Shown: piece by piece, positions 1-14,400 of the stretch
Numbering within the stretch: position 1 is the stretch's first letter
Layout: the number at the start of each line of letters is the position of its first letter
From: Hymenolepis diminuta
Lineage: Eukaryota > Platyhelminthes > Cestoda > Cyclophyllidea > Hymenolepididae
Reading direction: 5' to 3'
Assembly (NCBI GenBank): GCA_900708905.1
Contig: CAADRB010000046.1
Span: 248,001 to 312,000, forward strand
DNA length: 64,000 nt
Program-made: the position numbers and the translations under genes
The notes under the pieces: generated by a model
Told to the model about the DNA's origin: nothing
Seen by the model: the letters and a program-made list of their open reading frames with translations, nothing else
Databases searched by the model: none

Positions 1-2194
1 ACATGACCGCGTCTTTTAATCTAAATGTAAACAAATTTGTATGATTTTAGGCAAAAGTGTGTTTCTCTGTGCACTTCACCAGTCAATCAAACAAAAAATC
101 AAATTCACTTCATAAAGTGCATAACCGAATCACGATCTTTTATCATATAATTTAAAGATAATTTGATTGCTTTTCTGAAATATTTGGATCAAATTAAAGC
201 ACAAAGAAAATTTTCAGTGACTTAGGGTAACAATTTTGAAAATATACCTTATATATATATAAGGTTCCTACAACATTTTACAACGCATTGTTTCTGGATT
301 TCAACTTAATTCAGAATATCTGACATTCCCACTTAATTATATGCCCATATTTAACTCCCCACCTCGTCCCCCATTGCACTAATTTACTGTTTCACATGTC
401 CAGATGCCATTCCAATATTAAATTATCAACAGCTTTTTTGTTTCATAAAGCGTTTACATTTACTGTAATAATGCAAAACTCTAATCGACTTTTCCATATA
501 AATTCTCAAACTTAAATGATGTACAGTTAACTGAGTTAGTGTCAGTTTTCTGTGTTTACTTAAAAACAGATTTTCGTATCAAATGCGTTCATTCCTATCT
601 TATCGAATCTCTACGTTTTGCTATAGGTCACTGAGCATTCTACTGTAGTTTCAAATATAGGTATATTCTTTGTACAACATACAACAGTTAAAAAGTTATC
701 GATTCGAATCGGAATACGAAGGCTACTAAATTTGAATAGTAATTATCTGTTGAACTAACAAAGATTATGAACTTTGAACTTTAATTTGGTACATGAAAAC
801 GTTGTTCAAATTGGAGACATGGTTTCAATCTGGAATATAAATTCAAAATGAAATTCCTTGTGTAGATTTTAAAATTCTGTGAATTAGCGTTTACTTTTCC
901 AGGTTTCCATACAGCACTTTCGAAATGAGTAAAACAATTCTCAATTCTCAAATGAAAACCGAGATAAATTGTCTCTAAATCCCAAAAATTGCATTAACAG
1001 ATCTTAGCTTTGATAATAAATCACTTTAAATGAATAACAAAATATATTGGGTAGCATTTAACGTCAGAATACTCTACTTCTAAACATGTTACTATATTTC
1101 TTAATGATCCTAGCTAAAAAAATAGCGGATAATATTATGACTATGCGAATTACGACCGCGCAGTAGTGATTACATAAATAGTGGTAAATAAAATTGATGG
1201 CAAAACCAAACAGTTAACAGCAATCATGTTACAGAATACTGTCACTCTGCGTATTTTAGTAAATACATGCCCATTAACACCAGTTTGCCTAGATCTTTGG
1301 CTTTTTACCTGCCTTATCTGAACTCCTATTAATAATCGCCAACATGAATCGCCTGCGTTAAATCATGCCGTAACACCGGCGTGGATTTCGTTCAAACCTG
1401 TATATTCTCATGCTCTTGAACGAGCTATGGATCATAGATTCACATATAAAATTGGGTATTATTCTTATACAGATGATTTTTCATAGAATCGCCTTTATTC
1501 CAATGTTAGAGCACCCTTATTCATCTGAAAGACACAGAAACTTAAGTAATCATGTAACTTAGTCATTAATGCACCCACTGAATTTGTAAGTAAAAATAAA
1601 GGGAAATGTTAACTCTATGATAACAACAAGTCATTGACAATAAAGTGATGTATTATTGTGCTGATCGTTCACATTGGCTGGCGATATTGAGTTTAGACTG
1701 AAATTATTGTACTCTGATTATGTCAAATCCAAGACAACAGGTTGCTGTTCCATGATGAAGTATTGACCTAACGATGATTTCGTTCATTTAAGGTTTAGAG
1801 CAGACTGAGATTAGTGAAAGACTTTCACCACTACTTCTGTCCAGCCCAATCATCCAGTCATCCAGTAGTTACCGTAAATCATAAAGTATTACGAAACAGT
1901 GGTTTTCTTCATAAGCAATCGATAAATGAAGAAAATTAATACCGTTTACCGTTATATTTATCACTATTATAATATTTATCCGAGGATCTGAAATTCTAAA
2001 TATTATGAGATGTTAGTTATTATCCAAGAAGTAAAGTGAAAAGATAACTAAAATCAAAAGGCATTGAATGGCTATATTCCAAAATTCGCATAAAGTTTCT
2101 GTATCCCCAACTTTCATATTAAGTGCCTGGCCAGTAAAAAGTTATTAAAAATCATTATATGCAATGACTTTTGGTCCATAAACAGTAAGCTTAC
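1..2194. other. AT-rich DNA, probably intron of the spectrin/Ig gene
   Basis: No coding exon was recognised on either strand. There are many stops in all frames and short A/T runs. Because exon 20 ends at a donor at 2193-2194 on the minus strand, this stretch should be the start of the next intron. A small patch around 1320-1440 is less AT-rich but carries no identifiable domain. Confidence 0.6.
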
Positions 2195-2403
2195 TTGAAA
2201 ATCGTTATCTGGATTGTGTTCATTTAACTGTGTTCCATCTTTAAACCAAAAGACCTGCGGAATGGGATATCCACCTATGAAGCACGTGATTTCTAGGCGT
2301 TCCCCAACTCCCACAGAAACATTTGGAGGCAGTCTTGGGCTATCGAGGTACATTTCCTCTCTCAGCGGTGAACGATCACGATGTCCGTCATGGTCTTTTT
2401 CGC
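2195..2403 (-). CDS. Exon 20: first half of Ig domain 7 (gene continues left)
   Basis: 209 bp in phase, ending on a complete Gln codon followed by GTAAGC. The sequence has PPNVSVGVGERLEITCFIGG (A', B strands with Cys) and PQVFWFKDGTQLNEH (C strand Trp, typical I-set F-W-F-K-D-G). The F and G strands must lie in the next exon. I did not find that exon in positions 1-2194, so it is either very diverged or beyond the window. Confidence 0.87.
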
Positions 2404-5400
2404 CTGAATAAGGAGAAGAAAATAGAATGTCTTCCTTTTATCTGTACTGAAAAACGAACAGGCTGAATAATACTAAATGGAAAAATTACTGTCCACTACA
2501 GAGTGGAAAACTTTAATTAAGGGAAAGATTGAACAATTTAGCCCTAAAGTAGATGAAGGGGTTACTAACAATACACGACTCAATGCTAACGTTTATGCAA
2601 ACATTTAGTCTCAGTAATATCAGCCTTTAAGCAAAGGATACACAGAATATAATTAACATATGTCTCAAAATATTAGCTTTCCTTTATCATTTAAGAAATC
2701 ATTTCCATAATATATTAATACTGATATTATTAAGTTTGTATCTTTAATCTTGCAAGGAATGTAACATCAAAATATTATCTGAAAAATGCATCCCTTTTAA
2801 TCTAAGAACACAGGTGCCTCTCATAAATATGTTTTCCTGTGGATATGTACTACTTTGTCTTCATTTAATGATTCGATGTATTTTGAATACTTCTATTCTA
2901 CTCATAAACCCAATCAAATATTGCTTCCTTTAAAATGGTGAGTTCAGTCTCTCTTATTCATCACTTTGGGGAAACGTGGCTAAGAGAAGCTGAAGTGGTC
3001 TTTAGAAGCTTGTACTGAATTAACGCCAGAATGCTCTGACTGAATGCAGCCCTCATTTATGATGATATACAACTTTAAGCATATCCATGATACAGATCTT
3101 GCCGGGAATCAGGATCAAAGAAGCTAAAAGGCATTCTGTTATCTATGCCTATAATGGAGTTAGAAAATAATAATATTAATAATAAACATAAACCTGGAAA
3201 CCAACCTCTTAAATAAATAGTTTATTGTACATTGTATTGTTTCCAGACTGTCTAATTTCATGATAAACTCTCGTCGAGACATTATTTTTTGAGGTCTGTT
3301 ACCTTCTTCTGTCTTTTTTTCTTTCCGTCTATCTTAACGTTTTTAATGGATGCGATATGAAAAGATTTGATCAAATTGAGACATGGCCCCTCTGGGATCT
3401 GCCGAGTCTCTTAACTTTAATCACTGACTATGAGATTTTCAAGTGATTACATAAACTCGACATAAAGTTTCTTCCCTTAAGAAGCAAAGATATTACTTAT
3501 AAATTTGGTAAAATTAGTCATTATTAATTAGAATAACATACTGGGATCCACGGAAGAATTCAGATAAGATTGTTTCGAACGAGGGAAACTTGGGGACATC
3601 TTGTATGTCTCTAGAATCGTTTTGGACATGTGAATGATATCAGGAGCACACAGATCGGGCAGAGAATGTGAAAAACCACCGATTCTTCGATACGGAGTAT
3701 TCTGAGGCAATAGATCGACTTTATTTCTCTTAAAATTTTCAATCAAATGCCCTCCAACATATTTTCTTTGGTAGATTAAACCATCTTCTCCAGGGGTAAT
3801 GGTAAACGATGATCGATTTGTGACTGTCGGATGATATAGAGTCTTCTCTAAGGAGTAATTCAATTCCAAACTCATCGAACGACTTTTTTCATGCAAGTTG
3901 GGAAGGGTAATAGTGGGTGTTTGACTGTGCAAAGGACTAGTCACCCTAGACGTTGAAGTGATTCGGAATTTATGGATACATTTTTCGCCACTTTCACAAG
4001 CGTGCTTACTTTTACAAGGTGCATAAACTACATTTAACCCACACAAAACAGAGTATGCGTGCATTATTAAACATTTTACCGACACCGGGAAACGCAGTTG
4101 GAAGACAGGAAAAATTGGTAAAATACAAAAAAGTTTATTAAAATGGTTAAGCTGATTTTAAAACATAAACTAATGCCAACTTTATGATATAAAATTTAAA
4201 AATTCTCAAATAACCTATCTGAAAATAGACAGGGTATTTGTGGGTTAAAAGGCCGAGGGGAAAAAATGTTAAAACTGGATGCTTACCGTCAACAGAGAGA
4301 TGGAAGGTCGTACTACAGATTTCAACACCATATTCATCTAAAGCTGTAACTTCGTAATCACCATGGTCACCTTCTTCTATATTGGTAAATATGAGTTGAA
4401 ATACGCCTTCATATGGTTCGTTCACTTTCACAGCTATTCTAGGACTTTCGTTTTCATTATCACCTATTTCGCGGTTATTGTGTCGCCAACATACCCGATG
4501 AATACCGGGTCCTCCAGAAGGTGGTCTGATCACACAACTGAAAACGGCAGTTTCTCCAACATTCGCTGTAATACTTTGAGGACGAAGTAGAAATGACTTC
4601 CTATCGTCATGACTCTTACTTGATTTTCTTGAGGATGAGAGCAAGGGTATGTCATTTTGTGGAGGTAGAGAATTTCTTGCTTCGCTTCTCTTTTCACTCG
4701 GTGTATAGAAAGTGTAGTGAGATACTTTTCTTTCTTCGGGATGCTCCGCAGTTTGTGTTTGATGGCTTAAGATTGTACCCTTCTTTTCAAGAGGCATGGC
4801 GCAACTAATTTCCGACATTTTTCTCTCAACAGGCTTGATTTCTTGTTCAACAGATCGTTTATGAGCACTCGGAACCTCGCCTCTCTTTTTGGGTATTGGT
4901 GGAGAAATAGAAGATTTTCTGCCGCTCTTTTGAGAGAAATTGTCTTCCGATTCAACAGAAGTTTTTCTATTGGATCTATCATACATGAAAGAAAGTGATG
5001 CACGATTACCGCTTTCTCGGCGATGTTCGGATAGGATAATTGGAGACCTTCTCTCTAAAGTCCGTGATTTTTCAGCATCGTTATTCTCAGAGATTGGTAG
5101 TGGAGAAGAAGAGGACTTTCTGCTACTCCTTTGAGAGAGATTGTCTTCCGATTCAATAGAAGCCCTTTCTTCGGGTTCATTATTCTTGGAAAAATATGAC
5201 GGACTTGCTCGGTTGCTACTTTCTTGTTGATACTCCGATAGAGGGCTTGGAGATCTCACTGACAGTCGTGATCTCCTAGCTCCTCCACTAAAACGAGATT
5301 GATCAACATAGCAAAATCATGAGCCATCATTAATAAAAGGGGAATAAAGCACAAAGTAGTTTGAAATACTCCATTGCTTGATTAGATATAATTTCTTATG

Positions 5401-8400
5401 CTAAGAGCATTATTTACTGTCTTTATTGCAAATGACTTTAAATAATCGCTAAAATAAAATAAATAGCTAGAAATTGTTATCTGGGAAAGAGATGATAAAT
5501 TTTTATCCCGATGGCAAAGGCGATAACCGGAAATTTAATTGTTATTGTCGCTTTTTGTAAAAGATTAAGAACAATTTAAACAACAATACGAAGCAAAAAA
5601 GATTTATTTTCCAGGAGTTATTTCCGTCCACCGCCTCTCATTATTATTAAAAAACGTAACATGGCAGCCATGTGAGCTCGAAGAGTTGCTATTAAAACCA
5701 GTATATATGAGGTGAAGAAAGGAAATATAAATGCTATTCTGACCTCTTATTGAATCCCTTTCAATAAGTCAAAATAAAGTAGGAAATAAAAAAAATTCAT
5801 GAATCAAGTTATGGATGATCCAGCCTAAAACGTCGGCAGAGGTTTCTTCTATCGACAAACACTCCCTCGTTTTCTAATTCTAAATCCCATTCTTCCATTA
5901 ATTTCAAATTTATTGACTGACTCCAAAATGAATGGACCGTTTTTTTATAATTTTCCTCATTTTTAGAGTTTCTTTTTTAAGTAACCGAATGGAAAACATT
6001 CAGACTTCTAATTTTGAGTAAATTTGAGCTGGGAAGTTAGTGGCTTTTGAAAATAGTTCAGATACCCTATATTTTAGGGTTTAAAAGCCCAATTCTGTGA
6101 AAATCGCAGTCAGAATAGGGTGTTCTGTTAAATAAAAACCATTTGAAAATTCCAGATCGGAAGTAGATGTAACTCAGAAATCAAGCGCAGTTTTAAAAGA
6201 AATATCAGATTGTAACAGAAGTTCTGTCCAATTATTGAGCTATATGTTTAGGGCACGATTACTTCAATTTAGCTTGTTGACGTTATATGCTTATCTATAA
6301 TAATTAATTAAATATTATTTCTTCTTTCAGATCTTGTAGTAATTATCGTTATTGATAACTATTTCTAGCCCTAATGTACACTCTAGATAAAGAGCATGTC
6401 AGGCATGATTTACTGTTTGAATTTCATCAAGGAAATACGCCAAGCTCAGCAGCAAAAACACTCAAAGACACTTATGGAAATGATATTGTGAATGAAGACA
6501 TGGAGAAGGCGGTATTTATCTTCACGTTTCAAGAAGGATGACTTCAGTCTGAGAGACGAACCGGGAGCAGGATGCTCAATAAACTCCATTCTGGGCAACT
6601 GCAGGCTGCCATTGATGAAAATCCAATCTGCACTACCAGAGAACTGAGCAAAACCTTTCACGTAAGCTGTCATATGACCATATTTAGGGAAATGAAAAGA
6701 CTTGGTTGTGAAAGTCTCAAAGGCTGGGAAATAGACTCCCCACACGACTTGTCAGAAATCAACAAGCAACAGCGTGTGACCTGTTGTGTTTCACTGCGTT
6801 CTCGTGAACTTCGAACACCTTTTTAGACCAAATCATAACTGACAGCAATGAGAAATGGAGAAGTGGATCCTTTACAACAATGTTAAGTGCAAAAGACAGT
6901 GGCTATGTCATGACAGTGATTCAAAGCCAATTTCACAACTGAGACAATTCGGTACTGCATCCGAAAATGATTCTTTTGGTGGTGTGTGGTGGGATTTGAA
7001 GAGAATTGTTTATTAAGAACTAATGGGTCACAATCAAACAACAACATCTGAAGTTTACTGTCAGCAGCTAACTCGTTTAAAGCAGTTAACGGCAGGAAAA
7101 ACAGCCTTCTTTGTGCACTATAACAATGCCAGACCTCACACTTCAAGAGCAACCAACAATCTCGTTGATGTATTTGGCTGAGAAGTCATGCATCATCCAC
7201 CATATTCTCCCGATCTTGCATAAACCGATTTCATCTTTTCAGGAGCTTACAGAATTATTTAATGGGACTTCAAAGGTTTACTTCAAGAGAAGAGGTCGAA
7301 ATGAAGAAGTTAGTTTCTTATTTTGAGTCCATGGTGGCTAAATTCTATGAAGAAGAAATGAGAAGGCTTATGACAAAATGAGATGTAATGAATAAGAATG
7401 GTGACTATATTGAACACTAAATAAATGCATTTTGATAAAATTTTCACTTTAGTTCAAATTTTAAAGAATAGACAGAACTTCTTTTACAACCTGATAGTTT
7501 AAAAATGGCTTTTATCTAAAGAACTTACGTTTTATTTTATTTTTAATTTTTTATTAAGTGTTGAGAATAGGCACACGAATAAATATGTATTGGGTAATAA
7601 CAATAATCCCAAAAGTTCCGGTATATAAAACTGCAGTGGCGCCATTTTTAAAGCACAACTCGAATGAAAATTCACTCCCCCCCCCAAATATAACGAGCTA
7701 AAAATATCAAAATTCAAATTTATGAATGGGAGGGAAGAAGGTGACGCCAAGAAAATGTAAGAAGTTAGTTCAAAAGAACCTCCACACTTCAAATAAACGA
7801 TCGCATAAGGCGCGCTTATTGTAAGTCAAGAATTTCATCTGGGTACATCAGATGAAATTCCACCAGGTCATAATTGGTGGAAGATTTATAACAAAAGAAC
7901 ACGCACTTAAACCTATTTAATAGAAGAATTATCTGAGATACATTACTTTTGCATCGATTTTGCTAAACTTGCACAATGGAGGAATAAGGAGAATATATTA
8001 ATATTTGTTAACTTATTCGAAAGATGTACTCGGTCATATGTTAATTAGTTATTTTATGGATTCAGCCATCACTTGTGTTTTTTAAAAAAGATTTTAGTAG
8101 TTTTTCTGTCGCTCAGGTGTTATTTTTCATTCAGACGGCAATTCCATTATTATGTGTGACCCTGGTTTTAACTATTAATTTAATCAAATCAGATGTCAAA
8201 TATCTTCCATATATTTTAAAGGAATATTTGATAAAATTATGAATTGGCATTAAAAATTAACAGTAAAAAATAGTTCTAAAAATTCGAATATCCTGATATT
8301 CCCTCAACTATTAGTCCCAACAGAAAAAAGACGAGGGATTTCAGAGAAAGGCGATCGCACTGAATATATCTAGCATTTGGCAGAGAGCTATTATCTGATT

Positions 8401-11400
8401 ATAAGAATATTATTAAAGTAAACAAAATTGAGAAAAATAAAAATTTTATAAATTCAGATAAATTATATGTTTAATGTTATAAATCCATAAAATATTAAAT
8501 ATACAATATGAATGGACTGCTTACATTATCCGAAAGCTGTCAACAGTTAAACTGAAAATACCGGAAACCCAAAAGGTCTGGCAATGTCATATTTATCAAT
8601 TTGTATTAAAATGCATCTTAGAATTACGCACCTTCTAAGCTCTTCGGTTCGAAGAGAAATGATCCATATGGACGGTAATTCTACGCACTACATACGTATA
8701 ATTCCCAATCTGACCATTATTTGCTTTTAACTGAAACATAAAATATACACTTATGCATGGCGAGAAAATTTCTATACAAAGGAAATTATAAAATAGCCCA
8801 ATACCAGTAAGGGGATGAAGATCGAGAAAAAAATACTTTTGAAACTAGGACATTAAACGAATTACAAAAATGTGACCTTTGGAATCGGATTTTACGGTCT
8901 TTGCCTCTGTAATATGGACCACTTCTCATATTGCAGTGTTCAGATAATCAGGTCTCAGATTTCGTCCCTTGTTGCCGAGGTGAATTCATATATTAGGCGC
9001 CAAAAGCATACTGATCCATTTAGTAATTAGGATGGCTGTTGAACCATTCCAGATGTATTTTTTTATTCTTAATGCCAGGAGGCTAGAAGGATGAAAAAGC
9101 TACTGGTTTTTATCCATCAGGGCTCATTAGAGTGGGCTTAATGTGAATTAGTAGAATCATATATCTTTAATAAAAGCGCATCCAAAATAATAAAAAGGTA
9201 AAATAATGATAATAAATCCGTCATTTAAAGATTGTTTTGAGGATATGAACTGAACAGTAGCATGCGCATTCTAGTGTATTAAGGATGAATACCATCAGAA
9301 TTTAATCTAAATTTCCTGCGTTTTGACATCCTTATTTATCTTTAAATTCTGTTATTTCTAACTGAAGGTGATATTCTTGGAACATTTTCCCTTCACTTCG
9401 ATGAGTAACTTTATATCCATATTAATTAAGTGGAAATACACATCCAACAGTTTGCTATATTTGACAAATAAAGATATTACTTCACTTTCAAAATACCTTC
9501 ATTTAATATCATGTGATTATAAGAAATTCGTAATGTTCGTCAAGTTATCCAAAGAAAAGAAAGAACCAAAGAAAATGAAAAAACCGCGTCCAGAGGGATT
9601 CAAAAAATGTTTCCAGACAGTATTCCAATCCTTAAAAATGAAGTTAAACCAAAAGGGCACCTTAACAATATGTATTCAGTTATTGCGAACTTCGAGAATA
9701 ATTATGCTGCACAAATCATAAAACTTTGATCAACGCTGAACACGATGCACTTTAAGATTTTGATACTTTTTATCATTTTGATGCAAAATAATTTTCTCTT
9801 TCAAAAAAAGCAAGTTTATCAAAAGTCTATGTTAATATGATTTAAGGTTACAATCATAAATCCTAGGATAAACAATGAAGAGTAGAATACAATTAGGCAA
9901 ATTTATCATTAGAGCTACCCTTGGATGATCTCTAGTTATCTCTGTTGTACCCTTGCTTGCCTCATCTTCTTACTCATGACTGTCGGAAAACTCGAATAAA
10001 CGAAGGTGGTTTAAAGCGTTAACAATCTCTGAATATAGCCAAGTTATTCAGGAATTCAGAGGTCAAACCAAAGAAAGTCGAGCTTTGGAACACTTCATGA
10101 TTTACTAATCTAACGATAAAGTAAATGATTCAATGATTTCCGAATATGAGTAGAGTAAGTCCCATAACATTTTGATGTACTACTTGTTCGTATCACAAGT
10201 GATAAACTATCATGTTGTTTGGCTTATCTTATAATTGAAACTTGCAAAAGGTCTTTGCATTGTCAATCACCACTTATATTAGCTTTTCAAAAGAAAACTT
10301 GCACTCTTAAAATACAACCACACTTAAAATTTGCTTCAGCAGCTACTATTATTTTACCTCCATGTTGTCAAAGCACCTCATTTTCAACCAAACTAATTTG
10401 AAAGAAAGCTTTTGTAATCAAATTGATGGATATCAAACTTCAAAGATCAGTAAATAATATCTGCGCAAATAAATATGAAACAATAATTTATTTGTCTATA
10501 ATTGAAACGCGTATGGATCCCGTGATACCCAGCGATCAGTAAATGCAAATCTTATAACGACTATTTACAGAATGAAGATATCTTGATGATTCATCACAAA
10601 TTAAATTCAAATTTTGTTGCAGTGGAAGACTGTTTAATACTGCAGTAAAATATCTGGGGCATTGAGCATAAATGCAGAAAAATGTCGTAGTTCTTGCCAT
10701 ATCTAATCAGTCCATTTGAACAAAATTACGATTTGGAATAGGGATGCATAGTTTTAACAATATTTACTACCAGAGTGAGGAGAAAAGTTGACTGCGTCAT
10801 TTCTCTTTGCGAGCGTTTGTTTGAACTTAGCTTTCAAGGGAAGTGAATGAAAGTTGTTGAGTGTTGGTTTTCAAGAGCACATGTGTGCGCCCATGAGTAT
10901 TCTCTTAATTTTACCTAGTTAAAATTCTTCTAGCTTAAAAAGTGAGCGGTGGAGCCACTTCAATTTTTGGTGTTACATAGTCGTTTGTTTGGTGTAAGAT
11001 GGATAGATTTTTCCCAATAGTCAAGATTGGATGATATTAGATTACTTGGTTTCGCAATATATTCTTTCCCATTATTTGCTTTTGGCAATATTTTTAATCA
11101 TCAAATCATATTAATAGGGATAATAATTAACTTCAATCACAGGAAGACTCCAACCTTGAAAAGTGTCTGCAAGTAGGAAAGACTGGTCCAGGGCCATAAT
11201 TTTATGATTGAATGAGATTGATTCTTTGTTGTTTTGATAATCACTTTTGCTCGTCCTTTGACCTCCATGAAGATGGATAAATAGCAGAAGTAATGTTTCT
11301 TCATGAACCAGGTTTTAAAATTTTAATTTATCAAAGTTGCTCGACAATCAAAATTACAGACGATAAAAGAGTTAAAAAGATAATATTACTCGCGGCACAT

Positions 11401-14400
11401 CCAGAACTTAAAAAGTTAGAGAGGTAATTACTTTGTGTAAAAAAGATTAAGAAGGAAAGTTTATAAAAAACGTAAGTTTAATTGTAATGATTGAAAATCC
11501 ATTAATGTCCATTAATGGCAGAAAATCTTCCTTCAAAAACTTATCAGAAGTAAAGGCGAAGTAGATTGGCATTCTTTCTTTAAAACATACATTAATCTTT
11601 AGCCATCATTTTAGATTAACAAAGGTTGTCTCATATTATACAGAACATTATATTAGTTTTATGAAAATTAATCATTACACTCAATTCGACCTTAAAAATT
11701 ATCCCATGATAGGAATAATTTCCATAATTCACGGACAAGGATTAATATATACTAAATCCTTGAGTAATTACTACTTCGCTGTAGTACGTATATTTTTTAA
11801 TATCAAAAAACAACGATTTCGCAGATTTCTTCTAATAAACAATAGGTGTTGTTCTAATGTGAATGTCTTTTCTTAATCAGTGGAACATTTATTTTCTTAT
11901 CAAAAATATAATTGTTTAGATTTTGTGAGATCGCATCCAATGTGAGAAATGGATGAAATGATCACCACTATTTATATTGTTAAAAATGATAAGCATAACC
12001 GCCAGACACCCAGATTTTGGACACTGAAAAAGCTTCAGCCTAGCATTCTCAAAACCACCCCTGTTTAATCTCATGAGGCTTTTGCCTACGCATACAATTG
12101 TAATATGTCAGAAACATGGTAGATGAGATTTAGTCTGAATCTTTGTGAGAAGTTTCCAATATGCATTAATTAGTTAGAACCTCTAAAGGTTCTTGGATTA
12201 GCTGTCAAGGTAAGTTAGTGAGTTAATTTACACTTAAATTATTTTCCTATAATAAACGAAAACATGGTGATCACTTAATGTAATCAATAACTTACTCGAA
12301 CTCAAATCTGTTTGATGAATTGGCAATTCCAGCAACATTCATGATAACTGCGGAGTAAGTGCCGCTTTCCGTGCCAGAGGGATTTATTATACGCAGAACG
12401 CTTTCCTCTTGTGATGTTATTATCTGAGTGGTAAATAAAAGTCTAAAGGTAACTTTCTTGTAGATCTAATAAAAGTAAATGGCTTTCATTAATTGTGTCC
12501 TATACAAATACGTTCGAAGGATATAATTTAACTCCTAAAGAAAAGGTGTTTTTCAGAGCCCTCAGTGAATGTTAAGATGCAATTACCAGAATGCAAAATT
12601 AAGGTATTAAATTTTGCAAAACTACCTCATATTTCGGTCCCTGTTTGATGTGTTGACCGTCTTTGAGCCAGGAGACAGTTGGCTGTGGTACAGCATCGTA
12701 CTCTATTCGAAGAATCGCTACATTTTTATCATCATTGCCATCTTCAACGCATTGGATTGAACCGATGACGGTAGGAGGGACCGGCACTTAAGATGAATAA
12801 TTACTCAATTTATTTGATTATCAATTTGATAAGCTGATAGTTTATTCCATATTTCTATTTTTGATCGATATCATTATTAAATTTTTATTAAATCAATCAA
12901 AAATTAATCATACTATCTATTCATAACTCCTCTAAATTTCGCCGTGGACATGGCTTTCCCATAAGTTTCCCATTTTGATAAATAATCAAATCATTATAGA
13001 GATATAAAAAATCAGAGAAATATATAAGAAAAATTTCCGATCATGTTATCCGATCTCTAAATATAATTCGTTTCCACTTTTTTATAGGACAGTCTTTACA
13101 TTATTATGTTCATTTTTACAAAAGGCGGTATCTGAGATTGAAGGATAACTCCCTATGCATTTTCCAGAATTACCTTTTATTCGCATTCTCCACGATAATA
13201 CCTCAGTCTTTCCGCCCACAAAGTTGGAGCGACCTCACTTGTGTCCCTATGACGCATAACCCCTGTCTGAAATGTCTAAACGCGTCCATCGATTTCCCCT
13301 CTTTTCTATAACCGCCTCGCTTCACATAAAAGGCACATCTGTGCTCATGCTCTGTCGTGGTCTTACTCAGCTACCCTTGTTTGTCAAGACAACACACACT
13401 GGTCAGTGCGGACCCCTACCCGTCCTGTTCATCTCCTCCCTTTCTCAGCACGCTGCTCTCCCTTTCTCTCTCTCTCTCTCGGTTACTCATTGTGGCTTCC
13501 TTGAATACATTTTTGGTCTACTCAACTCTTGGTGTTCTGNTTCACAATTGTTGTTGGCTCTTACTCAAACAGCTATGAATTGGTGACTGTTGTTGCTGTC
13601 GTAATTTGTTAGCTGCAAACCGTTGGTTGTTATCTAACTCCAACTCTAAGGTTTGGTCGAGGAAAATATAGATTTCAACACGGCATTTATTGAGAGGAGG
13701 AAGTTGGGGGATTTCAGTTTTAAAACCACGAGATCTATATGTGTTCAGTTATATTTAGACCCTCTTCATTCTCCAAACCCTTATTCCTTGAGAATCGTTA
13801 AGAGCCTTCGTTCAAGTCAAGTTTACGGAAAATTGATAGGTATCAAATTCAAGAGGACAGTTTTTGCATACATTTGCACTTTCTTAATCACATTAAGTGC
13901 AAATTTGTCTGCATGCCAAATTCACGACATGTAAAGATTATGTGGCGACTTCACTCCCATTCATAGTGCTTCAGAGGAAAAATTATTCCTAATGGTCAAG
14001 ACAGCAAAAGAAAACTAAATTACATATTTTAAAATAGCTGAGTAATCTTAATCAAAGTTAATACAACTCAGTTTTATATACTAATGAAAATATTTCTTGG
14101 CCATTTCTTCAGTTTAAACGCTTTTTTAAAGAAAGCTCCGACGAGGAACAAAAGCTAGAGAAATTTTAACACCGAGTGCAATTGGAGCAAAAATAGAATG
14201 AATCGTTTCATCTCGGTTTAGTATACAAGATCAAGTATTGTCAAGGAAGTTCATTTATAACAGAAAGAACTATATTAAATAAATCCTAAAGTACAAACAA
14301 CCTTGTATTACTTTTTATGAGGAAATAAATTCTGATTAGTTTGTAGTGTTGTACTTATAATAATAGTACATGTTCTTCCAGGCTCAACATCACTACTCCT

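Larger units (their letters stand above)
5288..12295 (-). other. 7.0-kb intron of the spectrin/Ig gene, host to a mariner
   Basis: The intron is bounded by donor GTAAGT (12294-12295) and acceptor tttAG (5288-5289), phase 2. It contains the mariner at 6205-7494, a short C run near 7678-7685 and otherwise AT-rich sequence without supported genes. A plus-strand open frame at 9368-9721 (117 codons, Lys-rich) shows no family resemblance and is not called. Confidence 0.75.

Noticed and set aside
1370..1487. Plus-strand peptide ending in YTDDF, resembling the RT YxDD box
   Set aside because: Only the four-residue match is present and no other RT block lies nearby.
9368..9721. 117-codon plus-strand open frame, Lys-rich
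   Set aside because: No domain or family match, AT-rich composition and location within an intron of the opposite-strand gene; chance is sufficient.
13272..13586. Overlapping plus-strand open frames in a CT-rich region
   Set aside because: Composition bias and a CT microsatellite explain the Leu/Ser-rich translations; one base is ambiguous.
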